Assembly: GCA_009602725.1 (NCBI GenBank)
Contig: WELB01000030.1
Span: forward strand, 701,553 to 765,552
DNA length: 64,000 nucleotides
Direction: 5' to 3'
DNA from: Spirogloea muscicola
Lineage: Eukaryota; Streptophyta; Zygnematophyceae; Spirogloeales; Spirogloeaceae
This document shows positions 36,150 through 50,836 of the stretch, in pieces. Positions within the stretch are counted from its first letter, which is position 1. Each line of letters opens with the position of its first letter. Position numbers and translations under genes: made by a program. The notes below the pieces were generated by a model. The model worked only from the letters and a program-made list of their open reading frames with translations, was not told the DNA's origin and made no database searches.

Positions 36150-37270
36150 TGGCGGTGATATCAAGCGATTTGTGTCTGTGCATGGACTTAAGAAGCGGCC
36201 GCAATACTGAGTCTGTAGGTGAACCTTCAGATATTGTTGAGCTGCCAGTTGACGTATCAGACATTGCTGCTGTGGGTGGTTCGTCTGCAGGAGACTCCGC
36301 AGTCATCTCTCGCAGACCTCGTCGCGCCATCATGTCTAGCGGAAACAGACCCACTTACAGAGGTACGCCCGGTGGTGATCCTCTTGCAAAGGTGAAATTG
36401 CATTATTATGCAGAGCTCTGCCAGCTGAGATTGCTAGGCAGTACTATCAGTCGGGAGGATAAAATGCTTTTACTGGGTCCCTATTTTAGTTATGAGGCAG
36501 CGGATGTCTGTGAAAGGCTGAAGGACGATCTCTTAGCTATGACCACACCAGTCCCAGCTAATGCATCACCGGCAGAATTGGAAAAGGGTCCTCAGTTACT
36601 GGAGGATCCAGTCAAAGAAATGTCTAAGTCCTTGGAGGAACAATTCCCAGTAAACGCAAATCTTTATAAGCAGGAACTGCTCAGGTTTAGCCGGCTTCCG
36701 AATGAGTCGACCACTTTGTGCTACTTCCGATTTAAGAAACTCATTAAACAGTCAGAAACCCCTATCAGCGAGCAGGAACTCGCTTCGCAGTTCCTGGACG
36801 TCTTTTCTGGCAAAGATTTAAAACAGATTCAGACCTTATTGCTGGTACGTCGTCAGCAATTAGGCAAGAAAGATTACAATTTAGAGGACGTGTATAAGGT
36901 AATGATGGAGACAGAAGCTGACGACTTTGCATTGCACATTGCGAACGAGCGATTTGCAGGCATTGGAGGTGCTATGGCAAAATATTCAAACAAATTATCA
37001 GGGTGTAATGTCAGGACACACATTGACACACCTGTATCTTCACCTTCTGTCAAGTCATTTTCTCCTCAGAATACTTCCATAACAGGGTGTCTCCACTGCG
37101 GAAAAAGGGGACATGTCAAGGAAAATTGCAGGCTTCTACATCAAACTTCTGGTGCTGTATGTTCGTTCTGCAATAGGACCGGTCATTTAGACACGCAGTG
37201 TTGGCAGAAACACCCAGAAAAGTTGCCCAACTCTATGAAGGAGAAATATGGTCAAGAAAGGGTGTCAAAC
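36150..37270 (+). mobile_element. LTR element part: gag with two zinc knuckles
   Basis: A basic, mostly helical capsid-like region precedes two CX2CX4HX4C knuckles (CLHCGKRGHVKENC and CSFCNRTGHLDTQC). This layout is usual for gypsy gag nucleocapsid. Confidence 0.85.
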
Positions 37271-37999
37271 CAAGTTGCGTAGTCGTCCGGACCCTCTCAA
37301 ACCAAAGTCGATCAACTGACAAAACAGATTCAAGAACTGACAAAACAACTGACAGTTGCAAAGGCACAGACAAAGTCTAAAATAGTCTCGGCTGCGTTGC
37401 CATACTCAGGTCAGGAAGAAGATGAGGATACATACCCAACTGGAGAAGATGAGAATACATACCAAGGACAGCACAACCCTAACAATACTGATGGGTATGA
37501 TATTCGACACGCATATACCTTATCTCTGCCCAGACGTAATCCTCTTAAGCGAGGGGAAAACGAGTTGCAGCCAAATGTTAGTTCTGGTAGTTTTCGTTAC
37601 CCAGCGAGCTTTCAGCTGAAAGATATTGAAGCCGACAGCCCACCTCGCCGTGTTAAACCTGTGTCACCCAAACCAGTTATTGACATAGATCCAAAGATAA
37701 GTTCTGTGTCAACTGATAAACTACTGAATAGGATGTATTCCACACCTATCTTGAGCTTTGAAGACCTTGGCATGACAAAGGCACAGTTGGGGGACCATAT
37801 ACAAGCCTCCGATAGTTCGTACCAGATAGTCACAGTGCAAGTGACTGATTCGCCGGCAGTGATGACAACAGCACCCTCAAAATTCTTAGCTGTTGACAAT
37901 GTCTCATGCAGGCCACCAACTGAACGCACCGAGCAGCTGGCAGCTGTAGCAATGCTGCAGAATTCCGACGGAGTCATTCAAGTTTCTACCAAGAATGTC

Positions 38000-38310
38000 A
38001 CTGAGGCACCTGATAAGGTCCTAATGGACACAGGTGCACAACCCATCTTACTTGGTTCTCGATTTGCTAACTTGTTAAAGATTGGGAAAAATTATATGCA
38101 AAGTGACAAGGTCATGATCACTACAGCAACTGGTTCCACTGATAATGTGGTCGGAATTACAAAACACCCGTTGCTTATCACCTTCAATAGTCATGATCCT
38201 GCCAAGCGTCCTCTTTCTCAGCAATTTGCTTGATAACCAAGGCAACAACATATGATATATTGCTGGGTACTGAGACCTTAATTCCTTTGGGTTTTGGAAT
38301 AGACTACTAT
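38000..38310 (+). mobile_element. LTR element part: retropepsin-like protease
   Basis: The active-site triad segment VLMDTGAQPILLGS and the downstream ILLG-type signature (YDILLGTETLIPLG) are those of retroviral-type aspartic proteases. A Ser/Pro/Lys-rich linker follows before the methyltransferase part. Confidence 0.8.
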
Positions 38311-38899
38311 GCTGAACAGGCATGGTACAGACCTCAATGGGAGATTTCAGGCACTACAAAAGTCATGTTGCCACTATTAAAGGGGTGGAAATCCAATAAC
38401 ACATCAGCTCATATTGGCATGGTTGTGTTGAATACAGGAAGGAAGGCCGTTGAGACGTCAATTGCAAATCCTGCAGAGGACTCTAAAATGCAGACGGGTG
38501 ACACCGCTGAAGGGAAGAAGGCAGCCCAACAGCCAGTTGACATTTCCCCTAAGAAGGACGCTGAAGGTTCACCTGTAACTGACTTGAATAAGCCTCCACC
38601 TGCTGTTGTGCTTGTCTCGACTTCCAACAAGTGCGGTTTGTCAACGTCCGACAATCCTGTATTGCAGCCCAATCGCCACCTCGTACCCTTGTTCATTCAG
38701 GCTTGACACCAGCTGATTTGGAGACATTGGAGCATGCAAAGCATTGGGAACGAATTCAGGCTGCACGGATGAGTTTCCCAGTTATAGGGCACTATCGCGC
38801 AGCCGAAGCATGGTCACCTTTTACCTTTGAGACTCAGGTGCAGCCGCGCAAGACCAACATTGGCTCCAATGACGTCAACAATATTGGCATATTGTACGA

Positions 38900-39900
38900 G
38901 GGAGTAATCGAGTGGAATATTCCCGAAGCTGGTATTGTTCTGGTCGAACTGTTTGGCGGTGCAGCCAATGGCCTCAAAGCTGTGCTACAGAGTCATATCA
39001 AGGTGGCCAAATACTATTATGTGGATGCAGATGAGGAGGCCAGAGCAGTGGCCCAGCATCATATTGACTGGTTAATCGGCCAGTACCCCACTTTGGTGAC
39101 TGAGCAGACATTCAGTCATTGGGATACAATGTTCCCGCAGGACATCACAGAAGCAGTAAAGTCAGCTTTCCCCAAGCTGCCTCATGTGGATCTTGTTATG
39201 GCGGGTTTTCCTTGTGGTGGTTTTAGCTCACTTGGCAGCGGGCTGGGCTTCAAGCATCCCCAGACAGGCCTGTTCATTACCATGATGGAGTAATTACACG
39301 ACATTCGCTCCCGTCAGGCTACGCCTTATGGATACATAATTGAGAATGTGGAGCCAAAGCCAAGCCAACATAACGCTCGACGCCATTTTACTACGGTGTG
39401 CGACATTCTGGGACCACCCACAAAATTCAATGCAGCAAAAATGGGGTCATTGGCTGACCGCAACCGTGTGCACTGGACGAACCTAGCACCACAACAAATG
39501 CTGGAGACTTGTATCAAGCACCAGATCCGGCCTCCAAACCTGTATGCCTACGTGGCACTTAATCCCGGCCGTGAAGTGGTACCGGTTATCCATGCACTCA
39601 ACAGAGGTTCATACAACATGGAACGTTGTCATCGCATGACGTTTCCCACCTTCGTTGCAACTGAAGGCTCAGTGGATTTCCATGTGGTCAGAGGAGAGCC
39701 AGGTCAAGGCATGGTCAGAGATATAGCCACTGACACATATGAAGAACCACACCCTCACGAGCGAGAGAGGGCAATGGGTTATAATCCAGGAGAGATTTCC
39801 CTACTCCACTTTTCTCGCACAACCAATATCCGCATCATAGGAAATTCTTTTGATGCAAATTCAATGTCTTGGTTTACAAGCGTCTGTAATGCCATACAAG
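38900..39900 (+). mobile_element. LTR element part: DNMT3-like cytosine-5 methyltransferase region
   Basis: Motif I (SAM binding) reads VELFGGAANGL and motif IV, with the catalytic Pro-Cys, reads AGFPCGGFSSLGSGLGF. The ENV motif is in IIENVEP, an RNRVHWTNL segment fits motif VIII, ERERAMGYNPGE resembles the DNMT3 MERVFGFP region, and GNSFDANSMSWF fits motif X. Motif order is the unpermuted order of eukaryotic C5 methyltransferases. The style is closer to DNMT3 than to DNMT1/MET1 or chromomethylase, in my reading. Cytosine methyltransferases captured by LTR elements have been reported from charophyte algae and dinoflagellates, so this placement has precedent. The copy is damaged; activity should not be assumed. 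Confidence 0.82.
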
Positions 39901-40049
39901 TGCAATATAGATTGAAGAAGAGAAGCTTTCTGACCAATCCACAACAAATGGCAGATTCAGACAAACAACTGTTGCAGTTGTTTGACCCACCAGTCAGAGT
40001 GGTCAACGAATCCTGACAATCAAAGACTAACAGGCAGGTATACCATTCT

Positions 40050-41500
40050 TTGCCAGCCTATCAATGGCATCTTGGTCCTGACCTGACCACCGATGACAAA
40101 GCTAACATGCTACATATACTAAATAGCAGTCTTTCTGCTTTTGCTTTCTCATCAGCTGATTTGGGCACCTATGTTGGTTCCAAATTTCAAATTCAGCTGA
40201 CAAATGAGCAACCTATCTTCCGTCAACGTTATCCCTTGTCTAAGTTTGAAAATGATTTTATAGACAAGAAATGCCAGGAGTTGCTAGCTGTTGGTTTTAT
40301 ACAACCATCCCACAGCTCCTTTGCAGCACCTACTGTATTACCAGCAAAGAAAGATGAGTTTGGTAATTACACAGATCGGAGAATGTGTGGAGATTCCCGT
40401 TTGCTCAATGCTTCCACACCTTTGGATCGTTATCCCATGCCAACGACAGAGGAGATTTTTGCTTCTGTGGGTAACAGTAAAATCTTCTCAGTACTGGATC
40501 TTCGGCAAGGGTTTAACCAAATAGATATTGAGCCTCACGACAGGCACAAGACCGCTTTTTGGGGGGTCAGTGAAGGTGTTGGATTTTTATACGAATGGAT
40601 AAAACTGCCATTTGGTCTTAAGAATGCTCCGATCATGTTTCAGCGTGTTATGGATATGGTGTTGAAACGTATTCCATTTGCACGTTGTTACATTGACGAT
40701 GTGTTGGTATTCAGCAACAGCTTTGAGGAACATTTAAGCCATATCGCCGTTGTGCTTACAACCCTTCAGCAAGCTGGCCTAAGATGTCACCCGGGCAAAT
40801 GTCGTTTTGGCCTACCTGAGGTTGACTACTTGGGACACCAGATATCACACAAAGGATTGTCACCACAAGCAGCCAAAGAACAAGCAGTTCTTGACATTCC
40901 TGAACCAACAAATCTCAAATCATTACGGTCGTTTCTTGGTTTGGCCAGCTATTATCGACGTTTAATCAAGGATTTCAGCTCCATAGCCCGGCCTCTTAAT
41001 GATTTGTTGAAGAAGGATGTAAAATGGCAGTGGACTCCCCCTCGTCACCAGGCGTTTAATCAGCTTAAACATGCTCTTACTCAGGCTCCAGTTCTTCGAC
41101 ATCCCGATTACACTCAACTATTTTACTTACACACTGATTGGAGCAAAGTTGGCATGGGCGCCGTTTTGACTCAGCGTGACGAGAACAAACATCATCATGT
41201 TATTGCTTATGCCAGCTGCAGTAACAATTCTGCACGACAAAAGTATTCAGCATATGAAGGGGAGTGCTTGGCTGCTATGTGGGCCATTACACATTTCAGG
41301 CCTTACCTTCATGGTCGCTCATTCCAATTAATCACTGATCATCAACCATTACAGTGGTTGTTGACTACCCAAACTTTCAGAGGCAAGCTAGCGCGTTGGT
41401 GATCCAAATTACAGGAGTATGACTTCACAGTTGTTCATCGTCCCGGTATTCAAAATCTGGACGCCGATGCTCTGAGTCGAAGTCCAATTCCTGATGCTGA
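40050..41500 (+). mobile_element. LTR element part: reverse transcriptase and RNase H
   Basis: RT has PLDRYPMPTTEEIF, LDLRQGFNQIDI, LPFGLKNAP and the catalytic YIDDVLVFS. The connection and RNase H part has LGLASYYRRLIKDFS, a TDWSKVGMGAVL active-site segment, YSAYEGECLAAMWAI and TDHQPLQWL. These are classic gypsy signatures. Confidence 0.95.
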
Positions 41501-41779
41501 TTCCAATCCACTTGCTCACATGACTATATGGGATAAGACAGTGTTTCCTTCTCGGCTACCTCATGCTCTGAGGTCATCCACACATAACAACTCTTCAGCA
41601 TATAATCTCGACATTCCTGATGATACCTTCTTTTCTAGAGATGTCTGGTTGGACACGCCAGTTTTACAGTATCTACAAACTGGTATTTATCCTCCTGACT
41701 CTACAACAATGCAGAAGGATCGAATAAAACACCGAGCACGTCGCTATGTTTGGACTGATACCCAACTTATCAAACCAGA

Positions 41780-42830
41780 TACTGAATACGGCAATCAGAT
41801 TGTTCCGCCACCTGCATTGCGGACACAAATCGTGCACGATGTTCATGCCTCCTTAGGGCATTTTGGTGTGAAGCGTACTATCAGTTTGTTGGCCACTAAA
41901 TACTGGTGGTCTGGCATCACAAACATGGTGAAACATGTTCGATCCACTTGCGAGGAATGTGATCGCATTCGCAGTACTCTTTCGTTAAAGTCAACTCAGT
42001 TTCATCCGTTGCCCATTCACAGATTGTTCTATCGGTGGAGTTTGGATTTGGCTGGTCCTCTACGTCTGGGTAAACAAAGACCCTACGTGTTAATCATGAT
42101 TGAGCATTTTACCAAATGGGTTGAAGTGGTTGTCATTCCTACCAAGTCTAGTGTACACATCGCTGAGGCCTTTTTAGACCAAGTATTATCCAGATTTGGC
42201 GCTTGTGCTGAGGTTCTCACGGATCAAGGTTCGGAATTTCAGGGTGAATTTCAACGTCTCTTGGACCAAACCTTTATCGATCACCAACTTACCTCACGAG
42301 ACCACCCTCAAGCTGATGGCTTAGCGGAACGCATGGTTCAGACAATCAAACGTGGTCTGACAAAGTATGCTCTTCGCAAAGGCACAGAAAGGTGGAACAA
42401 ATCCCTGCCATGGCTTATAATGGGATACCGAATGTCCAAACAGACATCTTTGTCAGCTTATAGCCCTTACTTTCTTCTTTATGGACGTCATCCAGTCATT
42501 CCTGTCAGTCTTCAAGCTGTGGTCACAGAAGTAGTTGACTTTGATAACCCGCAAACGTGGATGAAAGTTTGTACTGAACGGGGACGTCTGTTCAAACGTC
42601 ATATGCCCATTGCTTTAGACAACCTCCGTATTGCTCAACATCGCGATACCCAACGATATGCTACAATTCGCAGTGGCAATTATCAAGCCAAACATCAGTC
42701 GATTGCTGTCAATGACTATGTATACCTCAAGGTGAAACCTCAGGATGCACTAGATGCCTCTACAGGTCCGTTTATATACAAGGTTGTTGGCAAAAACAAC
42801 TCAGGCATCATTCGTTTGCAAGGATGATGT
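41780..42830 (+). mobile_element. LTR element part: integrase
   Basis: An HHCC zinc-binding domain (HDVHASLGHFGVKRT ... CEECDRI) is followed by the DDE catalytic core (SLDLAGPL, LTDQGSEFQGEF, HPQADGLAERMVQTIKRGL) and a C-terminal region with VNDYVYLKVKP. No chromodomain is seen; a PHD finger follows instead. Confidence 0.93.
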
Positions 42831-42919
42831 GGTAGGGAAATTTCTGATCATATCCAAAATATCACACCTTGCCATCTTACCAACATTGATACTACAATTT
42901 ACCCTACCAGGCAGTGGGT

Positions 42920-43095
42920 CTCTGCACACTTATCATGCGAAATTTGTCATCGGGAAGACCAAGCAGCCACCATGCTGTTGTGTTCTGCTTGCAACAAGGG
43001 GTGGCATATTCATTGTTTAACACCACCACTCACAAGTGTTCCTTCCGATGATTGGTTCTGCACAGCTTGTGTGGATAATGACCCAACTCTGCGAC
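42920..43095 (+). mobile_element. LTR element part: PHD-type zinc finger
   Basis: Cysteines and histidine are spaced C-x2-C, C-x2-C, H-x2-C, C-x2-C, with the conserved aromatic residues of PHD fingers (CSACNKGWHIHCL and DDWFCTAC). PHD fingers often read histone H3 tails. Its position after the integrase is where chromoviruses carry a chromodomain. Confidence 0.8.
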
Positions 43096-43125
43096 CTGGT
43101 CAGGACTCATAGTTGGGGGGGGGTA

Positions 43126-43695
43126 AACTGGAAATCATCCATCACAAGCTCCAGTGACCTTCTCATTCTGACATTACACTATCTATTTTGTTTCCAGCTT
43201 AGCAATATGCAAATTTCTCGTTTTTTTATTTTCCTTTGACAATGTTTGGCGTTGCCGGTCACGCGGATTCAATGTTGTCACCTGCATTTCTCACACATCT
43301 CTCCTATCGACGTTAACTAGCAACCGACACCATGTAGCACGACAGCGCTGCTCAATTTGCCGTCAGTCTTGTCGTGGAAGTCCCCTATCTCAGCCAGGCA
43401 TGGCATACTTGGTGTCGCTTATCAACTTTCAGGCTTGGATTGGAAGGGTTTGCACATCTTGGGCACCACTGGATTGGTTATAAATTGGGTGGTCGAGACA
43501 TAGCATGCACTGTCAAAGGACGCCAAGTTGCAGGGGAAGGGGCAGCCACTGCTGCCTTGTCAAATACTCAGTCGAGGGGGCACAGCAACAGCTCTCTGGG
43601 TATGAAGCGAGTTGGGGAGTGGTGCTGTGAACAAGTAGCCCATTTGAACAAGCTGCCCGAGTGTGGAGTGAGTGATGCCACAACACCGTGGCACC
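43126..43695. other. Region between LTR element and DUF751 gene
   Basis: This stretch should contain the right terminal repeat if one is preserved, but I found no match to sequence left of the element. It has an AT-rich patch (tttttttattttcctttgac near 43218) and no recognisable gene. The 3' UTR of the DUF751 gene lies at its right end. Confidence 0.4.
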
Positions 43696-44076
43696 TCACG
43701 GCGAGTAGTCGTACTCGTAGGGCGTGATGCCGAGCATGGCGCTGACGGTGAGGTAGGTAAGGTAGAAGCCGCCGGAGAGGGCGGCGAGCGTGAGGACGGC
43801 GGAGAGGGGCCGGCGGAGGAGGTCCCCGATGGGGCGCGCGATGGAGTAGAGGCCGCCGGTGAGCACGGTGAAGAAGAAGGAGATGTAGCGCGTCACGTTC
43901 TCCCAGAACTCCTCAGCCAGCGGGCCGTCGGGGCCCAGCGCCAGCGCGGTCATGTCGACGTCCAGGCCCGCCTTGGCGTGTGACGCCGCAGCGGCCGCCT
44001 CTGCCGCGTCGGCGCAGGCCGCGCCGGCCAGCAGAGCCAGGCCGACGCCGAGCCCGAGGCCGCGCGCCACAAACAG
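43696..44076 (-). CDS. DUF751 / Ycf33-like predicted plastid membrane protein, 5' end unresolved
   Basis: The C-terminal part reads EEFWENVTRYISFFFTVLTG, RPIGDLLRRPLSAVL and a final hydrophobic stretch ending ITPYEYDYSP-stop, which resembles the DUF751/Ycf33 family of cy­anobacteria and plastids, whose function is unknown. Upstream is a hydrophobic Ala/Leu-rich segment (GLGLGVGLALLAGAACADA) that could be a thylakoid or transit signal. No suitable ATG is seen before a single n at 44077; beyond it the frame runs into retroelement-like sequence, so the true start is probably lost at the n. It is divergent from adenosine kinase. Confidence 0.65.
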   Translation of the reverse strand: MFVARGLGLGVGLALLAGAACADAAEAAAAASHAKAGLDVDMTALALGPDGPLAEEFWENVTRYISFFFTVLTGGLYSIARPIGDLLRRPLSAVLTLAALSGGFYLTYLTVSAMLGITPYEYDYSP

Positions 44077-44084
44077 NAGGGAAA

Positions 44085-44240
44085 GAGGCACTCCGCCGAG
44101 ACCCAGAGGCGGCGGCCATAGCACGGCCTGCTCGCGTGTGGACGGCGTGGGCAAGGGAGCGTTGAGGCGATTGGGAGCGCTGGAGGGACAGATAATCGCA
44201 TGCGGTAGCAGGACACAAGACCCAAAGGCAGCGAGCCTCC
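44085..44240 (-). repeat. Retroelement 3'-end relic between DUF751 and ADK
   Basis: The minus strand matches the plus-strand segment at 9523-9640 over about 90 bases (shared ctaccgcatgcgat and gccgtgct words; protein style SLAHAVHTRAGRAMAAASG against SMAHALHLRAGRALAAASG). It abuts the n at 44077. Confidence 0.6.
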
Positions 44241-44538
44241 AGGCCGTGCTGCACCCTGTTCCCGGCGCCGCTGGTCACCTTGAGATGCCGAATTGAAGGT
44301 CGTCTCGAGGGCATGGCTGAACAAATCTCCAGACCATGATCTCCAGTCAATGACCGCAAGCCGGAGTGATCATCAGCCGGGAAGGACCGCGGCAACAGCC
44401 TGGCGGCGTGACGGTAGACCACTGGCGGGCCCGTTCCGGATTCAAAAGCGGCCCCAGAGCCCGCCGCAGGAGTCGCAGCCTCCCAGAGCAGAGCCCCAAG
44501 CCCCACCCCGGCCGCTCTCGCCACCGCGCGCTGCGGCC
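44241..44538. promoter_or_regulatory. ADK upstream region
   Basis: About 300 bases, GC-rich toward the right, lie between the relic and the ADK start codon and probably hold the ADK promoter and 5' UTR. No gene is seen. Confidence 0.35.
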
Positions 44539-47873
<3,335 letters not shown>

Positions 47874-48371
47874 ACCTAGTCCTACACTCAGTGCCTGCAG
47901 ATGCTTCAGTGCAATCACAACTGTGCCACCTTGGCCAGCTTTGTTGTATCAGCCTTGTTGTATGCCCACAGCACCAGCTAGTGCCACTTGCTTACGATTC
48001 TGTACTGCGCCGTTGCAAGTTTCTCGGAAAGGGTTCAGCAAAGCAGCAGATGCAGCGCAAAGGGTGAGGGGCGTGCCAACAAGAGAGGTGGACACTGGAC
48101 AAGCAGCTGTCAAAAAATGAATTGCCCCACTCCTCAGGAACAGAGGTCCACTAGTCTGGTCCGCCAGGCCCTTTTGCAAGCCAGCGGTGCAAACAAGGCC
48201 ACTGCTACAAGGCTGTACTGCATCATGCAAATTGCAGCACAGTAACTTACTCTGATGGTATGTGGGGTCAAGCTTGAAGCCTGAGTCTTGGCAGCACTTG
48301 CACCCACATCTGCAAAGCTTTCTCCATCTGAGGAGCAAAATGCCGATTTCCCTACTTGCACGCACAACTCC
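47874..48371. other. Intergenic region between convergent ADK and ERD2
   Basis: About 500 bases with the two 3' UTRs. Short open frames on both strands are not recognisable. No repeat is seen. Confidence 0.5.
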
Positions 48372-49992
48372 CTATGCTGGCAGGTGCAGCTTCTTATTAT
48401 TCTTCCAGCTGCATTGCCACAGGTTTGACCATAGAATCAGTGCCTTGCAAGGCTGACATAGGTGGGGCAAGTTCTTCAGTGGCAGGTTACTTAACAGGAA
48501 GCAGCCAATGAGCACCATGTGCATACTTGGCAGGTAGGGAGTTTGTTCACCTATTGAGGTAGTAGTAGAAGAAGTCAGCGTAAAGGGCCGTCTGTATAAT
48601 GCCTGAAATCCAGACTGCATGAACACATGGAAGGGGAGCGAACCAGCATCAGCCTTGATAGCAAGTGCACCTCTAGTGATGATTGGCAGACGTAGGAGCA
48701 CAATACAATCGTGGGGAGAGCCTGCTCCCAATGATACACGTTCAAACAAGTCACTTGCCTATCCACTGCTTGTGCTTGGGCTCTGTGAAGTATCTCCATA
48801 TCCAATTTAGTAGATAGAAGGCGCGGTATGCTCTGCTCCATGGCGTAGGTGAGGAGCGTAACAGTGCAATGGTCAGCCGCCAATGCCGTACTAGTTGCAC
48901 AGCAGATGTGCAGCTCACATATTGCACTAACACAATGCAATTTCCAGCTTCTCTGCTGCCCGTCACAGCTACCATGGTCTCGTCTTATGCTGACCTGACC
49001 CTAGCGTCAGGCTTCTCACAGAAAGCAAGCCCAAGCGAGCATACCCCAGGAAGAATACGTAGTTGCCTGTCAGGTTGTCAACATTCTTGGTCCTCTGCAG
49101 TAAGACCAGCTGAGGCAGAATTGCTACGGCCTCCAGATAAATAGAGAATGTCCACAGGACCTGCCAATATGCCACACAATATGTGAATTGACCATTGCTG
49201 ACAAGCCGGGCTGTGCCAGCAACCTTTAGGTTCCCTCACTGCCATGTGTTGAGCATGGGATTGTGGTTGGGACGGGCAGACAATGGGCCACTTCACGACA
49301 GGCCAGGAACCATGCAGCCTGCGCCGAATCGATGCTGCAATGCGCAGGCATAGTCAGCCGAGCTTTCGGCCAGGAACGCCAGCACGCACTGACCTCTAGG
49401 GGCTTGTAACCATTGTTGATGAGCAGCGCGAGGACGGCACAGGGCACGATGAGGAAGACGTGCCGGAACGTATCCTGCTCCTTGTCGTACGACTGCCGCA
49501 CGACCTTGTGCGAGCGCATGTACCAGACAATGGAGCAGGAGCTCCCGAGGAAGATGAGCTTCATCACCGTGTTGTACAGCGAGACGAAGTTGGTGAACAG
49601 ATCCAGGTAGCGCGTCGCGAAGACGAGCGCGTACAGCTCCTGCGTCTTCAGCGACAGCCCTGCAGAATGCAGGCAGGCAGGCAGGGCTTGCACACGCCAT
49701 CAGGCAGCGCTCGTCGCCGAGGCCGCTGGTGACAGGGCCACACCACGAGGCGCGTGTTGACGACTGGGACGAAAATGACAGCCGGGCGTCCCAATGGCTG
49801 TGATGATTCTGCCAGCGATGAATCATGCCAGGTCGACGCAGGACGTGGGCTAATCCCTAGGGGAGCGGCGGCGATGGCAGTGGCGGCGGCGGCGGGCGGA
49901 CCTGCGCAGGACTTGATGGTGTGGATCTTGAGGAGCAGCAGGCAGATGCTCATCAGGTGCGTCATGTCGCCGGCCAGCCGGAAGATGTTCAT
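48372..49992 (-). CDS. ERD2: ER lumen protein-retaining receptor (KDEL/HDEL receptor)
   Basis: Seven-pass Golgi receptor that returns K/HDEL proteins to the ER via COPI vesicles. Six exons give 211 aa with consistent phases: 49902-49992, 49394-49659, 49045-49160, 48759-48832, 48551-48602, 48372-48408. The N-terminus [20 protein letters not shown] is almost invariant in the family and fixes the start. [55 protein letters not shown] and [11 protein letters not shown] follow. The tail is [10 protein letters not shown]. The intron after exon 4 needs a GC donor (ATAG|GCAAGT) at 48758-48757. Family length is 212-215 aa. Confidence 0.96.
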
Positions 49993-50105
49993 CGTGGCGG
50001 TGGTGGCGAGGCGCGTGCGCTCTCGCGCTTCCCGGGACGGTCGCCGGCCGAGCGGCTCTCACAGCCCTGCGCGGCGTAGGTGTCGCAGCCTCGCCGCCGC
50101 CGCCT

Positions 50106-50147
<42 letters not shown>

Positions 50148-50836
50148 CCCTTCGCCTCACCAGCTGAAGCAGGCCGCCGCCATCCCCCCACCGCTCGAGC
50201 TTGCGAGCCGGAATGCTCCGCGGCAACCCCGAGCCCGCAGCCAGCAGGTGCGGCGGCCGCCGCGCCAAATCCTTGCCGCCGCGCCGCCGCCGCCGCCGCC
50301 GCAGGACTGCCGGCGGGCGCGGGGACCGTCGGGGAGGGCCGCGAGGAATCTGTGGTTTGGCCCAATCGAGCAGCCTTCACCTGCTCAACTCTGCAGTACT
50401 GAATATCTGCAAGTTGGCTCTAGGATCTGCCGATGCGCAGATCTGCCGGGGCGCGCCGAACGGTCGGGGCCTGGGGCTCCCTTCCGGGGCTACACGTGGC
50501 GCAGGACGACAGCACGAGGCGGCCAACGGGACTGCCGGCGGCGTCCCTCGGCGACGGCCACCACCGTTCCGTTTGTGTCAAGGGGCGCGTCTGGAGCGTG
50601 CAAAACTTGGAGGAAGGTGAATTTCTATCAGAAGAAGAGTCTCTCTCTATATCAGATTATTAGACCCAATCTCCCAGCGGCTTCAGCATTGGTTAACGGA
50701 ATCCAGACGGCGTGCCGCTACCCAAGCGGCGCCCGCTGCTGGAACCGGACCAGCGCTGCGCCCCGTCCCTTACGGCGCCTACCGCCGCCGCCGGTCGTGG
50801 CAGCCCCGATCACCCCGACCGCCACGCCGCATCGAG
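49993..50836. promoter_or_regulatory. Shared GC-rich region of divergent ERD2 and NDPK3
   Basis: About 840 bases with long GCC/CGG triplet runs (50090-50145 and 50278-50303) lie between two divergent start codons. Large open frames here are products of the triplet repeats. It probably holds both promoters; no gene is recognised. Confidence 0.5.

Larger units (their letters stand above)
35902..43125 (+). mobile_element. Ty3/gypsy-type LTR retrotransposon carrying a DNMT3-like methyltransferase and PHD finger (broken)
   Basis: Parts in plus-strand order: gag with two CCHC zinc knuckles, retropepsin-type protease, cytosine-5 methyltransferase-like region, reverse transcriptase, RNase H, integrase and a PHD-type zinc finger, followed by a purine-rich tract (ttgggggggggtaaa) near 43110 that could be the polypurine tract. 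The order protease, RT, RNase H, integrase is that of the Ty3/gypsy (Metaviridae) class. The copy is a fossil, broken by about half a dozen interruptions, but most domains are still readable, which suggests modest age. I could not find a matching pair of long terminal repeats or a primer-binding site; the left end is next to the gap and the right end is set at the purine tract. LTR divergence therefore cannot be used for dating. Confidence 0.88.

Noticed and set aside
39326-39517. Minus-strand frame within the LTR element
   Set aside because: Antisense shadow of the methyltransferase region.
49850-50380. Long Ala/Gly/Pro-rich frames on both strands
   Set aside because: They result from GCC/CGG triplet repeats in the ERD2-NDPK3 promoter region.
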